Shown: piece by piece, positions 19,401 to 28,652 of the stretch
Position numbering within the stretch: the first letter of the stretch is position 1
Layout of the letters: the number at the start of each line of letters is the position of its first letter
Source: Thalassobius vesicularis
Lineage (GTDB): Bacteria > Pseudomonadota > Alphaproteobacteria > Rhodobacterales > Rhodobacteraceae
Direction: 5' to 3'
NCBI RefSeq assembly: GCF_004799325.1
Contig: NZ_SSMD01000005.1
Location: 248,001-312,000 of the forward strand
DNA: 64,000 nucleotides
Position numbers and translations under genes: made by a program
Notes under the pieces: model-generated
The model's database searches: none
The model's input: only the letters and a program-made list of their open reading frames with translations
Told to the model about the DNA's origin: nothing

Positions 19401-20230
19401 AGCCGCGGGTGTCCGAGACGCTCCGCTTTGGTGCGGCGAGGTTGGCCGAGGCCGGGATCGACGCGGGCGATGCGCGGCACTTGCTGGCCTTTGCCTTGGG
19501 CGTGTCGCGTGACCGGCTGGTCCTGATGGGGGGCGACGCGATGCCCTCTGAGGCTGCCGCGCGGTTCGACGAAGCACTGACCCGGCGCATCGCGCACGAA
19601 CCTGTGTCAAAGATCGTCGGGACGCGCGCCTTTTGGGGGCGCGAGTTCCGCGTGACCCCCGATGTGCTGGACCCGCGTCCCGAAACCGAGACCCTGATCG
19701 CCGAGGCTTTGGCTGGCCCTGCGCCTACGCGGTTTCTGGACCTGGGCACCGGATCGGGCTGTATTGCGCTGACCTTGCTGGCGGAATGGCCGCAGGCCCG
19801 CGGCGTTGCCTGCGATCTGAGCGCCGCCGCGCTGAACGTTGCCGCCGAAAATGCTCGCTCCTTGGGAGTGGAGGGGCAGGTCGATCTGCGCCGTTCGGAC
19901 TGGTTCGGCGCGGTTGACGGAGTGTTCGACCTGATCGTCTCGAACCCGCCCTACATCACCGCGCAGGAAATGACAGAGCTGTCGCCCGAGGTTCTGGGCC
20001 ACGACCCCCACATGGCCCTGACCCCCGGCGGTGACGGGCTGGAGCCGTACCGCGTGATTGCGCGCGACGGGGCGGCCTATCTGGCCCCCGAGGGCCGTGT
20101 ACTGGTCGAGATCGGCTGGAAACAGGGTCCGGACGTGGCCGCGCTATTCGCGCAGAACGGCTGGCGCGAGATCAGGGTTCTGCCCGACCTCGACGGCCGT
20201 GATCGGGTGGTAGCGGCAATACGCGGCTGA
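19397..20230 (+). CDS. prmC: Release factor glutamine methyltransferase
   Basis: This 277-residue SAM-dependent enzyme methylates the Gln of the GGQ motif in RF1/RF2. An N-terminal helical domain (residues 1-85) is followed by the class I methyltransferase fold with [18 protein letters not shown] (motif I) and the catalytic NPPY in [22 protein letters not shown] and LVEIGWKQG match the family. It is coupled to prfA through an ATGA overlap, the usual arrangement. Confidence 0.96.
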   Translation: MKPRVSETLRFGAARLAEAGIDAGDARHLLAFALGVSRDRLVLMGGDAMPSEAAARFDEALTRRIAHEPVSKIVGTRAFWGREFRVTPDVLDPRPETETLIAEALAGPAPTRFLDLGTGSGCIALTLLAEWPQARGVACDLSAAALNVAAENARSLGVEGQVDLRRSDWFGAVDGVFDLIVSNPPYITAQEMTELSPEVLGHDPHMALTPGGDGLEPYRVIARDGAAYLAPEGRVLVEIGWKQGPDVAALFAQNGWREIRVLPDLDGRDRVVAAIRG

Positions 20231-20458
20231 TTTGCAACGGCACACGGCAATTTTTTGCAAAACCCGTGTGAAATCACCGTGATTCCACTTGTCATCACAG
20301 GCTTTTACGCATTAGTCAGGTTGTGTCGATGCGGTGGATGCCTGAGTGCGGTCCCGCTTGACGCCAAGCCAACATCGTTGTGGTCCGGGCAGACTTGAAC
20401 GCGCATGAGGCGCACGACCGGCACAGCACACAGAATTTTCGGGCTGGAATTCAGGAAT

Positions 20459-21040
20459 ATGAGATCTTCGAAAAGCCGCTCGCGGTCGAAATCGAACCGC
20501 AACAATAACCGGACCGTCGGGAACATCGTCAACCGCGTGTTTGACAGCTCGGGCCCCGAGGGCAAGGTGCGCGGCACGCCGCAGCAGATCATCGACAAGT
20601 ACAACCAGCTGGCGCGCGATGCGCAGCTGAGCAATGACCGCGTCGCGGCCGAGAACTTCCAGCAGCACGCCGAGCATTACCTGCGCATGCTGTCCGAAGC
20701 GCAGCGCGAACAGGACCAACGCCGCGAGGAGCAGGACCGCCAGAACCGCGAGCGTCAGGCCGAGCGCGACCGTGAACGCGCCGCCCGTCAGGAACGCGAG
20801 TCGAACGACTCGTCCCCCGAGGTGGAAGAAACCGCAGCGGGCGAAGCAAGCGCAGCGCCGGACGTTCTGGATCTGGGCGACGACAGCGACAGCAACCTGG
20901 TCGAGACCCCCGAAAACAAGGCCGCGCCGGAAGACAAGCCCAAGCCGAAGCGGACCCGGTCGTCCGCCCCCCGCAAGCCGCGCGCCAAGAAAAGCGACAG
21001 CGAAGGCGGGGATCAGCCCCCGGCGCCCGAAGCGGCGTAA
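20459..21040 (+). CDS. DUF4167 domain protein (low-complexity, nucleic-acid-binding-like)
   Basis: This 193-residue protein starts with a basic Arg/Ser/Asn-rich stretch (SSKSRSRSKSNRNNN). The compact DUF4167 core follows: VGNIVNRVFDSSGPEGKVRGTPQQIIDKYNQLARDAQ, continuing to AENFQQHAEHYLRM. A charged Glu/Arg coiled-coil-like region and a Lys/Pro-rich tail complete it. DUF4167 genes follow prmC in many alphaproteobacteria. Function is not established; the composition suggests RNA or ribosome contact. Start ATG 20459 has a close AGGA. A weak promoter candidate TTGTCA-N17-TTAGTC starts at 20289. Confidence 0.82.
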   Translation: MRSSKSRSRSKSNRNNNRTVGNIVNRVFDSSGPEGKVRGTPQQIIDKYNQLARDAQLSNDRVAAENFQQHAEHYLRMLSEAQREQDQRREEQDRQNRERQAERDRERAARQERESNDSSPEVEETAAGEASAAPDVLDLGDDSDSNLVETPENKAAPEDKPKPKRTRSSAPRKPRAKKSDSEGGDQPPAPEAA

Positions 21041-21060
21041 TCTAAACGTCAGGATTTCGA

Positions 21061-21092
21061 AAAGCGCGATGGCTCGGCCTTCGCGCTTTTTT
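21061..21092. terminator. Terminator between DUF4167 and rsmA
   Basis: AAAGCGCGA (21061-21069) pairs with TCGCGCTTT (21081-21089), followed by T residues on the plus strand. It lies directly at the rsmA stop codon, so it can serve convergent transcripts. Confidence 0.75.
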
Positions 21093-21930
21093 ATTGCGCC
21101 AACAGTCGGGACAGCGCGCAGAACTGTTCAAGCGAGACAGTCTCGGCCCGGTCGGTTGGCTGGATGCCGGCGGCCAGCAGGCGGTCCTCCAGATCGGGGG
21201 CCATGCCCTTCAGGGCGGCGCGCAGCATCTTGCGGCGCTGGTTGAAGGCGCGGGCGACGACCTGTTCCAGTTTCTTCGGGTCGGCGGGGTATTTCGGCTC
21301 GGGCAGGGCGGTCAGGTGGACGACGGCCGAGTGCACCTTGGGCGGCGGGCTGAACGCCTCTGGCGGCAGGTGCAGCACGATCCGCGCCTCTGTGCGCCAT
21401 TGCGCCAGCAGGGCCAAACGGCCGTAGGCCTTGGATCCGGGTTGGGCGACGATCCGCTCGGCAACTTCCTTCTGGAACATCAGCGTCAGCGAGGACCAGA
21501 ACGGCGGCCATTCCTGCGGCGTCAGCCAGCGGATCAGCAGCTCGGTCCCGACGTTATAGGGCAGGTTGGCGGCGATGCGGATCGGTGGGGTCAGGTGGGC
21601 CAGCGGGTCCACCTCTAGCGCGTCACCGTTGATGACCTGCAGCTTGCCGGGGTAGGCGGCGCTGATCTCCTCCAGCGCGGGCATGCAGCGGCTGTCTTTC
21701 TCGATCGCCAGCACCTTGCGCGCGCCTTCGGCCAGCAGGCCACGGGTCAGACCGCCGGGGCCGGGGCCGATTTCCAGCACGTCGGATTGCGACAAATCCC
21801 CGGCCAGCCGCGCGATCTTGGCGGTCAGGTTCAGGTCCAGCAGAAAGTTCTGGCCCAGCGATTTCTTGGCGGCAATGCCGTGGTCGTCGATGACCTGCCG
21901 CAGCGGAGGAAGGGAGTCGATGGCGCTCAT
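21091..21930 (-). CDS. rsmA: 16S rRNA (adenine1518-N6/adenine1519-N6)-dimethyltransferase
   Basis: This 279-residue KsgA-type enzyme dimethylates two adenosines in helix 45 of 16S rRNA in late 30S assembly. Motifs: [11 protein letters not shown] at the N-terminus, [16 protein letters not shown] (SAM binding), [15 protein letters not shown] and catalytic NLPYN. The last helical domain ends SRLLAQ. The ATG overlaps the pdxA stop in ATGA. It is the last gene of the six-gene lptF-rsmA operon. Confidence 0.96.
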   Translation of the reverse strand: MSAIDSLPPLRQVIDDHGIAAKKSLGQNFLLDLNLTAKIARLAGDLSQSDVLEIGPGPGGLTRGLLAEGARKVLAIEKDSRCMPALEEISAAYPGKLQVINGDALEVDPLAHLTPPIRIAANLPYNVGTELLIRWLTPQEWPPFWSSLTLMFQKEVAERIVAQPGSKAYGRLALLAQWRTEARIVLHLPPEAFSPPPKVHSAVVHLTALPEPKYPADPKKLEQVVARAFNQRRKMLRAALKGMAPDLEDRLLAAGIQPTDRAETVSLEQFCALSRLLAQ

Positions 21931-22904
21931 GCGGTGGCCTTTCGTGCGTCGGCCATCTGGCGGGCCAGTTTCAGCGCCTCGATCAGGGAATTGGCATCGG
22001 CGATGCCTTGTCCCGCGATGTCAAAGGCGGTGCCGTGATCGGGCGAGGTGCGGATGAACGGCAGCCCCAGGGTGACGTTGACGCCGCCCGCGAAATCCAG
22101 CGTCTTGATCGGGATCAGCGCCTGATCGTGATACATGCAGATCGCCGCGTCATAACGGGTGCGGGCAGCGGCGTGGAACATGGTGTCAGCCGAGGAGGGG
22201 CCGGTGATCTGCATCCCCTCGGCGCGCAGGCGGTCCAGCAGGGGGGCGATCAGGGTGATTTCCTCGGTGCCCATTGCGCCGCCTTCGCCCGCGTGTGGGT
22301 TCAGCCCGGCCACGGCCAGACGGGGCGCGGACAGGCCGAAATCGCGGATCAGGGCGGCGTGGGTGATGCGGATGGTCTGTTCCAGCAACTCGTCGGTCAG
22401 CAGGCGAGGCACGTCGGCGATCGCCTCGTGTATAGTGGTGGGGACCACGCGCAATTGCGGGCAGGCCAGCATCATCACGACACGTTCGACCCCGCCAAGG
22501 GCGGCCAGGTACTCGGTATGGCCGGGATAGGCGAAACCCGCGCCGTCCTTCAGCGCCTTCTTGTGGATGGGCGCGGTGGTCAGGGCGGCGGCCTGTCCTT
22601 GCATCACCAGATCCACCCCCCGTGTGATCACGTCGATGACGCCTTGCGCGTTGGCCGGGTCGGGCTGGCCGGGGACGGCTGGGGCGGCAAACGGATGCAC
22701 CAGCACCGGCAGGCCGGTTTTAGCAGCCTCGGCGGCGTCCGAGGGCGCGCCGATTTCGACAAAGGCGGTGCCGTGTGGCAGGTGCCGGGGGTCACCGATA
22801 TAGAAAAACGGCAACGTCTCGCGCAGGGCGGCCCAGGCGGTGGCCGCGATTTCGGGGCCGACGCCTGCCGGTTCTCCGCAGCTTAGCGCGATGGGCAGGC
22901 TCAT
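21927..22904 (-). CDS. pdxA: 4-hydroxythreonine-4-phosphate dehydrogenase
   Basis: This 325-residue NAD-dependent enzyme belongs to the DXP-dependent route to pyridoxal phosphate. It has the N-terminal [22 protein letters not shown], the metal-site His in [25 protein letters not shown], and [15 protein letters not shown] followed by [19 protein letters not shown]. It overlaps surA upstream and rsmA downstream, each by four bases in ATGA, an association seen from enterobacteria to alphaproteobacteria. Confidence 0.96.
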   Translation of the reverse strand: MSLPIALSCGEPAGVGPEIAATAWAALRETLPFFYIGDPRHLPHGTAFVEIGAPSDAAEAAKTGLPVLVHPFAAPAVPGQPDPANAQGVIDVITRGVDLVMQGQAAALTTAPIHKKALKDGAGFAYPGHTEYLAALGGVERVVMMLACPQLRVVPTTIHEAIADVPRLLTDELLEQTIRITHAALIRDFGLSAPRLAVAGLNPHAGEGGAMGTEEITLIAPLLDRLRAEGMQITGPSSADTMFHAAARTRYDAAICMYHDQALIPIKTLDFAGGVNVTLGLPFIRTSPDHGTAFDIAGQGIADANSLIEALKLARQMADARKATA

Positions 22905-24112
22905 TCCTCGATGATCCGGGCGTCAGCGCGCAGTTGTTCCAGATAGCCGTTGGCCAGCGACTCGGCGCGGCGGTTGCGCAACTGGGCGGTCAGCTCCTCG
23001 CGCGAGGCGTCCTGCGTCAGCGCCGGGGTACGGCCGCACATCATGACCACCAGCAGGGTCTGGCCGTTGTTGCGGGTCAGGTTGGCCGAGAGTTCGCCCT
23101 TGTCCAGCTTGGCCAGTTCAATCGCGATGTCGCGGGGGATTTCGCCGGGTTTCTGGGTGACGCGCGACAGCACTTCGTCGGGCTGGCCCTTGGCCGTGCC
23201 GTAAAGGTCGTCGCAGGTGTCGGTGTCGTTCATCAGGGTCTGCGCGGCGGCCAGCGCCTCGGGCGAACGGCCGCCGGGGATCTGGTAGGTCGCGTATTCG
23301 ATGGCCGCGATGTCCGGCGCGCGCCAGCCCGATTCCGCGATCGAGCGCAGCTGGAACAGCGCAATCGCGCCTTGCAGCGGCAGCGGCTGGGTAATCTCGC
23401 CGGGTTTCAGCGACAGGATGACGGGGCGCAATTGCGGCGGCAGCTTGGTGATCGACATCCATTCCAGACGGCCGCCCACGTCACGGGTGGGTGCGACCGA
23501 GTATTGGCGCGCGTTGTTCGAGAAGCCTTCGATGGTGGCGTCCTGAATGATGTTTTGCGCCAGCTCCATCGCCTCGGCCTCGCGGCCCTCCGGGACGGGG
23601 ATGAAAAGCTCCGACAGCAGCACCTGGGCCGAGTTCAGGTTGCTGAGCGCGCGCTGCGCCTTGTCGATGTCTTCGTCGGTGACGGCCAGACGGCTGGCGA
23701 ATTTCAGACGGACGACCTCGCGCCAGGCCAGGCCGGCAAAGACGAAATCTTCAAAGGTTTGGCGCGCAACGCCTTTTTCCTCGAGCGCGGTGATGAACTG
23801 TTCGGGGGACAGATTGGCGCGGCCTGCGAAATCCTTGGTTCCGGTTTCGATCATTTCGGGGGTGACGCGCGCGCCGGCAGCAATCGCCGCATCCAGTTTC
23901 AGGCGGTCTTCGATCAGCTGCTTGCGCGCTTCCTTTACCGGATCACCGGGAGAGTTGACCGCCTTCAGTAGCAGCGCGCGCTGGTCCAGCTCGTACCAGG
24001 TGATGGCGCGGTCATTGACCCGGATCGCCGGCGAGAACAGGCTTTGCGCATGCAGGGCAGCCCCGGTCAGAACCAGTCCAAGGGTGGCGAAAGCTAGGAA
24101 AATCCGGCGCAT
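22901..24112 (-). CDS. SurA-like periplasmic peptidyl-prolyl isomerase / chaperone
   Basis: This protein has a signal peptide (MRRIFLAFATLGLVLTGAALHAQS), an N-terminal SurA helical domain (RVNDRAITWYELDQRALLL, with EARKQLIEDRLKLDAA), and a parvulin-like middle part (AQVLLSELFIPVPEG, then GGRLEWM and GEITQPLPLQGAIALFQL). It probably escorts outer-membrane proteins, including the adjacent LptD, through the periplasm. Start choice is unclear: ATG 24127 overlaps its AAGG, TTG 24118 has ideal spacing, and ATG 24112 gives the neatest signal peptide. The gene sits three bases after lptD and overlaps pdxA in ATGA. Confidence 0.85.
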   Translation of the reverse strand: MRRIFLAFATLGLVLTGAALHAQSLFSPAIRVNDRAITWYELDQRALLLKAVNSPGDPVKEARKQLIEDRLKLDAAIAAGARVTPEMIETGTKDFAGRANLSPEQFITALEEKGVARQTFEDFVFAGLAWREVVRLKFASRLAVTDEDIDKAQRALSNLNSAQVLLSELFIPVPEGREAEAMELAQNIIQDATIEGFSNNARQYSVAPTRDVGGRLEWMSITKLPPQLRPVILSLKPGEITQPLPLQGAIALFQLRSIAESGWRAPDIAAIEYATYQIPGGRSPEALAAAQTLMNDTDTCDDLYGTAKGQPDEVLSRVTQKPGEIPRDIAIELAKLDKGELSANLTRNNGQTLLVVMMCGRTPALTQDASREELTAQLRNRRAESLANGYLEQLRADARIIEE

Positions 24113-24130
24113 GGTCAATCTGTACATCCT

Positions 24131-26293
24131 TTAGTTCCGGCAGGTGCGGGCATAGCTGCGATCAGAGGTTTTCGCACTGAACCCTCTCAGCCCTACGGTA
24201 AAGCTCAAATTCGTCGACGGATCAACGATAGTCGAAGAGGTGAAGCGGCGCGAGAGGTTCAGGTTCACCTCGATACACTCGTTCGTGTAGCGCAGGCCAA
24301 AGGCCGCCGATGTGGCGCGGCTGTCGGCCACGTCATAGCGCCAGTTCGCGGTCCCCGACCAATGCGTCGAGAACCGGCGATACCCGTCCAGCGACCATTC
24401 CGAGACGGTGTCGGCGCGGTCTTCGGCGGTATCGGCGCCCAGCCAGACATAGGACAGGGCAAAGGCGTTATTGGTGTTTTGCCAGCTGGCGCGGGCCTCG
24501 GCCTTGTGCAGGTCGAACGACTGGGTCATCAGCGCGCGCGCCGTCAGCCCCAGCCCCTTGTCCGAGCGGATCTGACCCGCCACCAGCAGATCCGAGCGCG
24601 TGCCCGACAGGCCAGATGTTTCCGAGAACGCCGCCTCGCTGTCCTCGCGCAGGATCTGGCCAAAGGTCAGCGCGTTGCTCCAGCCCGTGGGGGTGGTGCG
24701 GGTCCAGCTGAGGCCCAGTGCGGCCGCACCGCCACGTTCGCGCCGGTCAGGGGCCGGGAAGTGCGACAGCGACAGCAAGTTGCCTTCGTCGAACTCGACC
24801 CGGGTGCTTTCGTCGTTGGGAATGTTCAGGCTGTTGCCGCCGACCCAGCCCATCATCAGAACCGGCTCGACCACGTGGACATCACCGCGCGCGGTGGTCT
24901 TCAGCCACGGCCAGCGCAGCGCCATCGAGGTTTGCGGCGTCACCAGAATCTCGTTGTTCAGCGCGGCCGAGACATCCTGACGGATCGTGTAGGCATCCAC
25001 TACGGCCCCCGCGCGGAAATCGGCCTTGATGCCGGGGCCAAAGGTCCAGCCGCGCAGCCACAGCAGCGACGCCTCGGCCCGGCTGACATCGCGCCCGTCG
25101 CCCCAGATATCGCTGTCGGGGCCATCGGTGGCCATGTCGGAATAGCGGTAATGCGAATGTGCGGCGAAATTCATCCGCAGCTCACCGCCAAAGCGGGACG
25201 GGAAAAAGCGGCGCTCGTATTCGGCGTCCCCGATGATGGTCGGGATGGTCGAGTTATCCTCGCCGTCGCGCAGGGACTGGAACGACACCAGCGCGACGCG
25301 GCGGTAATCGTCGCGTGTGGCACGGGTCAGGGCGACTTCGCTTTTCAGGCGGTCCTTGTCGGAATAGTCGTAATCCAGCAGATAGGCGCGGTCGGTGACG
25401 GCCTCGATCCCGAAGGACAGTTTGTAGTCGTTGCGCAGTTCGAACAGGCCAGAGCCAAAGGCGTATCCGCGCAGGTCGCCGGGCTGCAGCGTGTCGTCCG
25501 AGATCGCGCCCTGAAACTCGATCCGTCCGCGCCGGAATGCCTGCCGATAGCGCCATTCAAGCGTCGCCGTCTGCGTCGAAAGGTAGGGCGTCAGCGTCAG
25601 GTCCCTGTGATCGCCCATCTTGATGAAGTACGGCATGACCAGACCCAGGCCCAGTTCCGAGCTTTGGCGCAATTCGGGGATCAGAAAGCCCGAGGCGCGG
25701 TCCAGCGTCGGGTCGGGAAGGCGCATCCGGGGCACCCACAGCACCGGCACATCCATCAGCCGCAGTTGTGCGTTCTCGAAATACAGCTGGCGTTCTTGTT
25801 GGTCATGCACGGTGCGTTGCGCGCGGATTTGCCAGACCGGCGGCGTTTTCGCATCGCACACCTGGCACGAGGTCGCGGCGACCTTGTACAGTTGCGTGTA
25901 GCGCCCGCCGGTGCGGTTGATCTGGTTCGCGGCCAGTTGCACCTGCCGGTCCATGATCATCCGTGCGCCGCGCAGGATGCCGTTCTGCAGCTTGCCATCC
26001 AACTCGCCCGAGCCGGCAAGGATGATCGTGCTGTCGCCCTGGGTCAGGACAATCGGGCCCTCGATCTCCAGCAGGTCGCCCTTGCGGTCATAGCTCAGCC
26101 GTGCGGCCTTCAGGCGGACGTCGTCATACATGATTTCGACATGGCCATTGGCGATCAGCCGGTTGCGCCCGTCCACCCGCAGGCTGTCGGCGATCAGCAC
26201 CGCAGGCGGCGCGTCATCGGCACGCCCCGGCAGGGCGGGGGCCGTCAGGGCCAGGGCTGCGGCCAGCAGAAGGGGGGCGATACGCGGTGTCAT
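24131..26293 (-). CDS. lptD: LPS-assembly outer membrane protein LptD
   Basis: This 720-residue outer-membrane translocon subunit inserts LPS into the outer leaflet. A signal peptide (to about residue 25) precedes an OstA/LptA-like beta-jellyroll (VLIADSLRVDGRNRLIANGHVEI, LKAARLSYDRKGDLLEIEGPI). A large barrel domain follows with the conserved LWVPRMRLPDPTLDRASGFLIP and repeated aromatic-ended strands. It ends near CIEVNLNLSRRF. GGAGGA precedes the ATG, which overlaps the lptG stop in ATGA. Confidence 0.95.
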   Translation of the reverse strand: MTPRIAPLLLAAALALTAPALPGRADDAPPAVLIADSLRVDGRNRLIANGHVEIMYDDVRLKAARLSYDRKGDLLEIEGPIVLTQGDSTIILAGSGELDGKLQNGILRGARMIMDRQVQLAANQINRTGGRYTQLYKVAATSCQVCDAKTPPVWQIRAQRTVHDQQERQLYFENAQLRLMDVPVLWVPRMRLPDPTLDRASGFLIPELRQSSELGLGLVMPYFIKMGDHRDLTLTPYLSTQTATLEWRYRQAFRRGRIEFQGAISDDTLQPGDLRGYAFGSGLFELRNDYKLSFGIEAVTDRAYLLDYDYSDKDRLKSEVALTRATRDDYRRVALVSFQSLRDGEDNSTIPTIIGDAEYERRFFPSRFGGELRMNFAAHSHYRYSDMATDGPDSDIWGDGRDVSRAEASLLWLRGWTFGPGIKADFRAGAVVDAYTIRQDVSAALNNEILVTPQTSMALRWPWLKTTARGDVHVVEPVLMMGWVGGNSLNIPNDESTRVEFDEGNLLSLSHFPAPDRRERGGAAALGLSWTRTTPTGWSNALTFGQILREDSEAAFSETSGLSGTRSDLLVAGQIRSDKGLGLTARALMTQSFDLHKAEARASWQNTNNAFALSYVWLGADTAEDRADTVSEWSLDGYRRFSTHWSGTANWRYDVADSRATSAAFGLRYTNECIEVNLNLSRRFTSSTIVDPSTNLSFTVGLRGFSAKTSDRSYARTCRN

Positions 26294-27387
26294 CCGTCCT
26301 CCATATGCAGAAGCAGGCCAAGCGCCAAGAGGACCGAGGCCACAGGCGGCGCCCAAGCGGCCAGCATCACCGGAATCTGGCCGTTTTCCCCCAGAATCTG
26401 GGCGAAGTTCCGGATGTAATACAGCCCGAAGCCCAGCATGATCGCGGTCAGCACTGCGATGCCGGTATGGCCAAACCGGGTGTGCCGCATGGTAAAGGCC
26501 GAGGCCACCAGCACCATCGCCATCAGGAACAGCGGGCGGGCCAGCTCCATCTGCAGCCAGACAGAGTGGCGGCGGGCGGAAAACCCGGCCTCTTTCAGTT
26601 GCTGGATGTATTGCGGCAGGTCCCAGACGGAAATCACCGTTGCGGTTCCGAAACTGTCGCGGATGCGGTCCTGTGTCAGGCTGGAGGTGATGCGCAGCGT
26701 GTCGTGCACCTCGGCCCCTGCTTCGGGGTTCGTTCCGGCGGCTAGCGGCCAGACCTTGGCGTTGGTCAGGGTCCAGGCACCGTCGCCCAGTTCAGCCTTA
26801 TCCGCCTGAATGCGGCGGATCGGGCCGCCTTGCGGGGCGTAGGACAGCATGGTCACGTCAAAAAGCGTTGTGCCCTCGGCATCAGCGGCGGCGGCGCGGA
26901 TCACGGTCTGGCCCTCCATCCCGCCTTGGCGCAGCCACAACCCTTCGGAGCTGATCGACAACACGTCCGCGCCGCCGGTGCGATAGGTCTCGTCCAGTTC
27001 CGAGAAACGCTTGGAGGTGGCGGCGACGATGGGGTTGAACATGCTGACGGCCATGATGCCGATCATTGCAGCGACGGCCACCGGGGCCATCAGGCTGCGC
27101 AACGCCGAACGGCCAGCCGCCCGCGTCACCACCAACTCGGAGGAACGCGCAAGCCCCAGGAACAGCGTGATCGTCGCCAGGATCATCACCAGCGGCAGGA
27201 TGTTGTAGATCGCCTGCGGGGTGTTCAGCAGCGTCAGCTCGAATATCTTCGGCAGCGCCACGCCGCGCGATGAAAACCGGCTGATCTGCTCGACCAGATC
27301 AATCAGCGCCATCAACAGGAAAAACACCCCAAGGATGCCCAGGAAAGTGACGGCGAATTTGCGGGCGAAGTAGAGGTGAAGTTTCAT
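26290..27387 (-). CDS. lptG: LPS export permease LptG
   Basis: This 365-residue YjgP/YjgQ-family permease has six membrane helices with a periplasmic beta-jellyroll between helices 3 and 4. N-terminus LHLYFARKFAVTFLGILGVFFLLMAL, coupling-helix region RSSELVVTRAAGRS, and C-terminal helices ending YYIRNFAQILGENGQIP match LptG. With LptF and the ATPase LptB (not in this window) it extracts LPS from the inner membrane. ATGA overlaps link it to lptF upstream and lptD downstream. Confidence 0.95.
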   Translation of the reverse strand: MKLHLYFARKFAVTFLGILGVFFLLMALIDLVEQISRFSSRGVALPKIFELTLLNTPQAIYNILPLVMILATITLFLGLARSSELVVTRAAGRSALRSLMAPVAVAAMIGIMAVSMFNPIVAATSKRFSELDETYRTGGADVLSISSEGLWLRQGGMEGQTVIRAAAADAEGTTLFDVTMLSYAPQGGPIRRIQADKAELGDGAWTLTNAKVWPLAAGTNPEAGAEVHDTLRITSSLTQDRIRDSFGTATVISVWDLPQYIQQLKEAGFSARRHSVWLQMELARPLFLMAMVLVASAFTMRHTRFGHTGIAVLTAIMLGFGLYYIRNFAQILGENGQIPVMLAAWAPPVASVLLALGLLLHMEDG

Positions 27388-28514
27388 GCCGGCACTTCCG
27401 ACACTTTGGGTTTCAGCGGGCGGCGGTTGCGCCCTGACCACGCCAGCAGCGCCATTCCAACGCCGATGCCAAAGATCGACGGGGCATAGACCGCGGGCCA
27501 CAGGGTGGGATCGTTCAGCGCGGCCTCGGCCGAGACGCCCTCGACCAGCTTGACCAGCACCAGCAGGAACAGTGCCCCGATGATCTGGCGCCACACCCCA
27601 AACCGCGAGAAACTGCCAACCAGCAGCGCGGCGAACCCGATCAGCGAGGCCGCGATGCACAGCAGAGCCTGGTTGAAGCGGTTATGCGCCTCGACAATCA
27701 CCGCGCCCACGGTTTCGCCGGTTTCGGCGGCAATGGCATCGGGGTTGGCCAGCATCTCGAACGTGCCGACATGGGCCACGTTGCGGGCCACCGCGTCGGT
27801 CTGACGGATCAGCGCGGTGATATCGTACGAAAAATCCGAAAAATGTGTCGTGAACAGCCGGTTGCCCTTGCGGGTAAAGCTTTGCGCCATGCCGTCCAGC
27901 ATCACCAGGTTGATCTGGCCATCGTCATTCACCAGATAGGCCCGCGTCGCCGTGTAGGTCTGGGCGCGGTCTTCCTCGCGCCGGTCGGACAGGAAAACGT
28001 CTTCCAGTTCGCCCTTGGGGGTGATTTCGCGGATGAAGAAGGTGATGCCGTCGGTCGGGTGCAGGAATGTTCCCTCGGTCAGCAGGCGGGCGGTGGCGTT
28101 TTCGGCAATCTCGGCCTCGCGTTGCTGCATCTGGTACAGGCTGCTGGGCACCAGCAGGTTGGTCAGCACCGACATCATCAGCGCCACGATCAGGCCGTAG
28201 AACACCACGGGCCGGGACAAACGCCAAGGGCTGTAGCCGGTGGCCTGCATCACCACCAACTCGGATTCGCTGCTGAGCCGGTTGGTGACGTAGACCGAGG
28301 CCGCAAAGGCCGCCATCGGCAGCACCAACCGGATCACGTTGGGCAGGGCCAGCGCAGTGAATTCCACGAAGACAAACGCCGACTGTCCGTCGCCGATCAG
28401 CTTGTCAAACAGGCGAACGGCACGGTTGATCCAGTAGATCGACACCAGCACCAGCGAGAAGAATCCGAACAGGACCATCAGCTGGGACAGCATATATCTG
28501 TCGAATCTGGCCAA
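27384..28514 (-). CDS. lptF: LPS export permease LptF
   Basis: This 376-residue partner of LptG has the same fold: FDRYMLSQLMVLFGFFSLVLVSIYW, the ESELVVMQATGYSPWRLSRPV coupling segment and a final SIFGIGVGMALLAW helix. The start is TTG at 28514, chosen because the family begins with a residue pattern like this MARFDRY and a G-rich stretch precedes it. The next ATG (28493) would remove the conserved RFDRY. It is the first gene of the operon that continues through lptG, lptD, surA, pdxA and rsmA. Confidence 0.94.
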   Translation of the reverse strand: MARFDRYMLSQLMVLFGFFSLVLVSIYWINRAVRLFDKLIGDGQSAFVFVEFTALALPNVIRLVLPMAAFAASVYVTNRLSSESELVVMQATGYSPWRLSRPVVFYGLIVALMMSVLTNLLVPSSLYQMQQREAEIAENATARLLTEGTFLHPTDGITFFIREITPKGELEDVFLSDRREEDRAQTYTATRAYLVNDDGQINLVMLDGMAQSFTRKGNRLFTTHFSDFSYDITALIRQTDAVARNVAHVGTFEMLANPDAIAAETGETVGAVIVEAHNRFNQALLCIAASLIGFAALLVGSFSRFGVWRQIIGALFLLVLVKLVEGVSAEAALNDPTLWPAVYAPSIFGIGVGMALLAWSGRNRRPLKPKVSEVPA

Positions 28515-28574
28515 GATACCCCCCCGGGAACCACAGTTGGTGTTTGTGTTACCCCATGCGACGGCGGGGGAAAA

Positions 28575-28602
28575 CTGCTAACTGGACTTGCTCTCTGGTC
28601 AA
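28575..28602 (-). promoter_or_regulatory. Possible promoter of the lptFG-lptD-surA-pdxA-rsmA operon
   Basis: On the minus strand TTGACC (28602-28597) is followed after 16 bases by TAGCAG (28580-28575). The -35 is good and the -10 is poor. It is the best candidate in the lptF-pepA divergent gap. Confidence 0.3.
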
Positions 28603-28652
28603 GTGGGCGGGCGCGCGCTAGGACTCTGGTCAAAGCAGCCAAGGAGGCCCAG

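Noticed and set aside
24362-26419. 685-codon plus-strand frame opposite lptD
   Set aside because: Shadow frame without recognisable motifs, while the minus strand encodes LptD.
27684-28652. N-terminal extension of pepA
   Set aside because: Antisense to lptF; AAGGAGG and family N-terminus fix the start at 28653.
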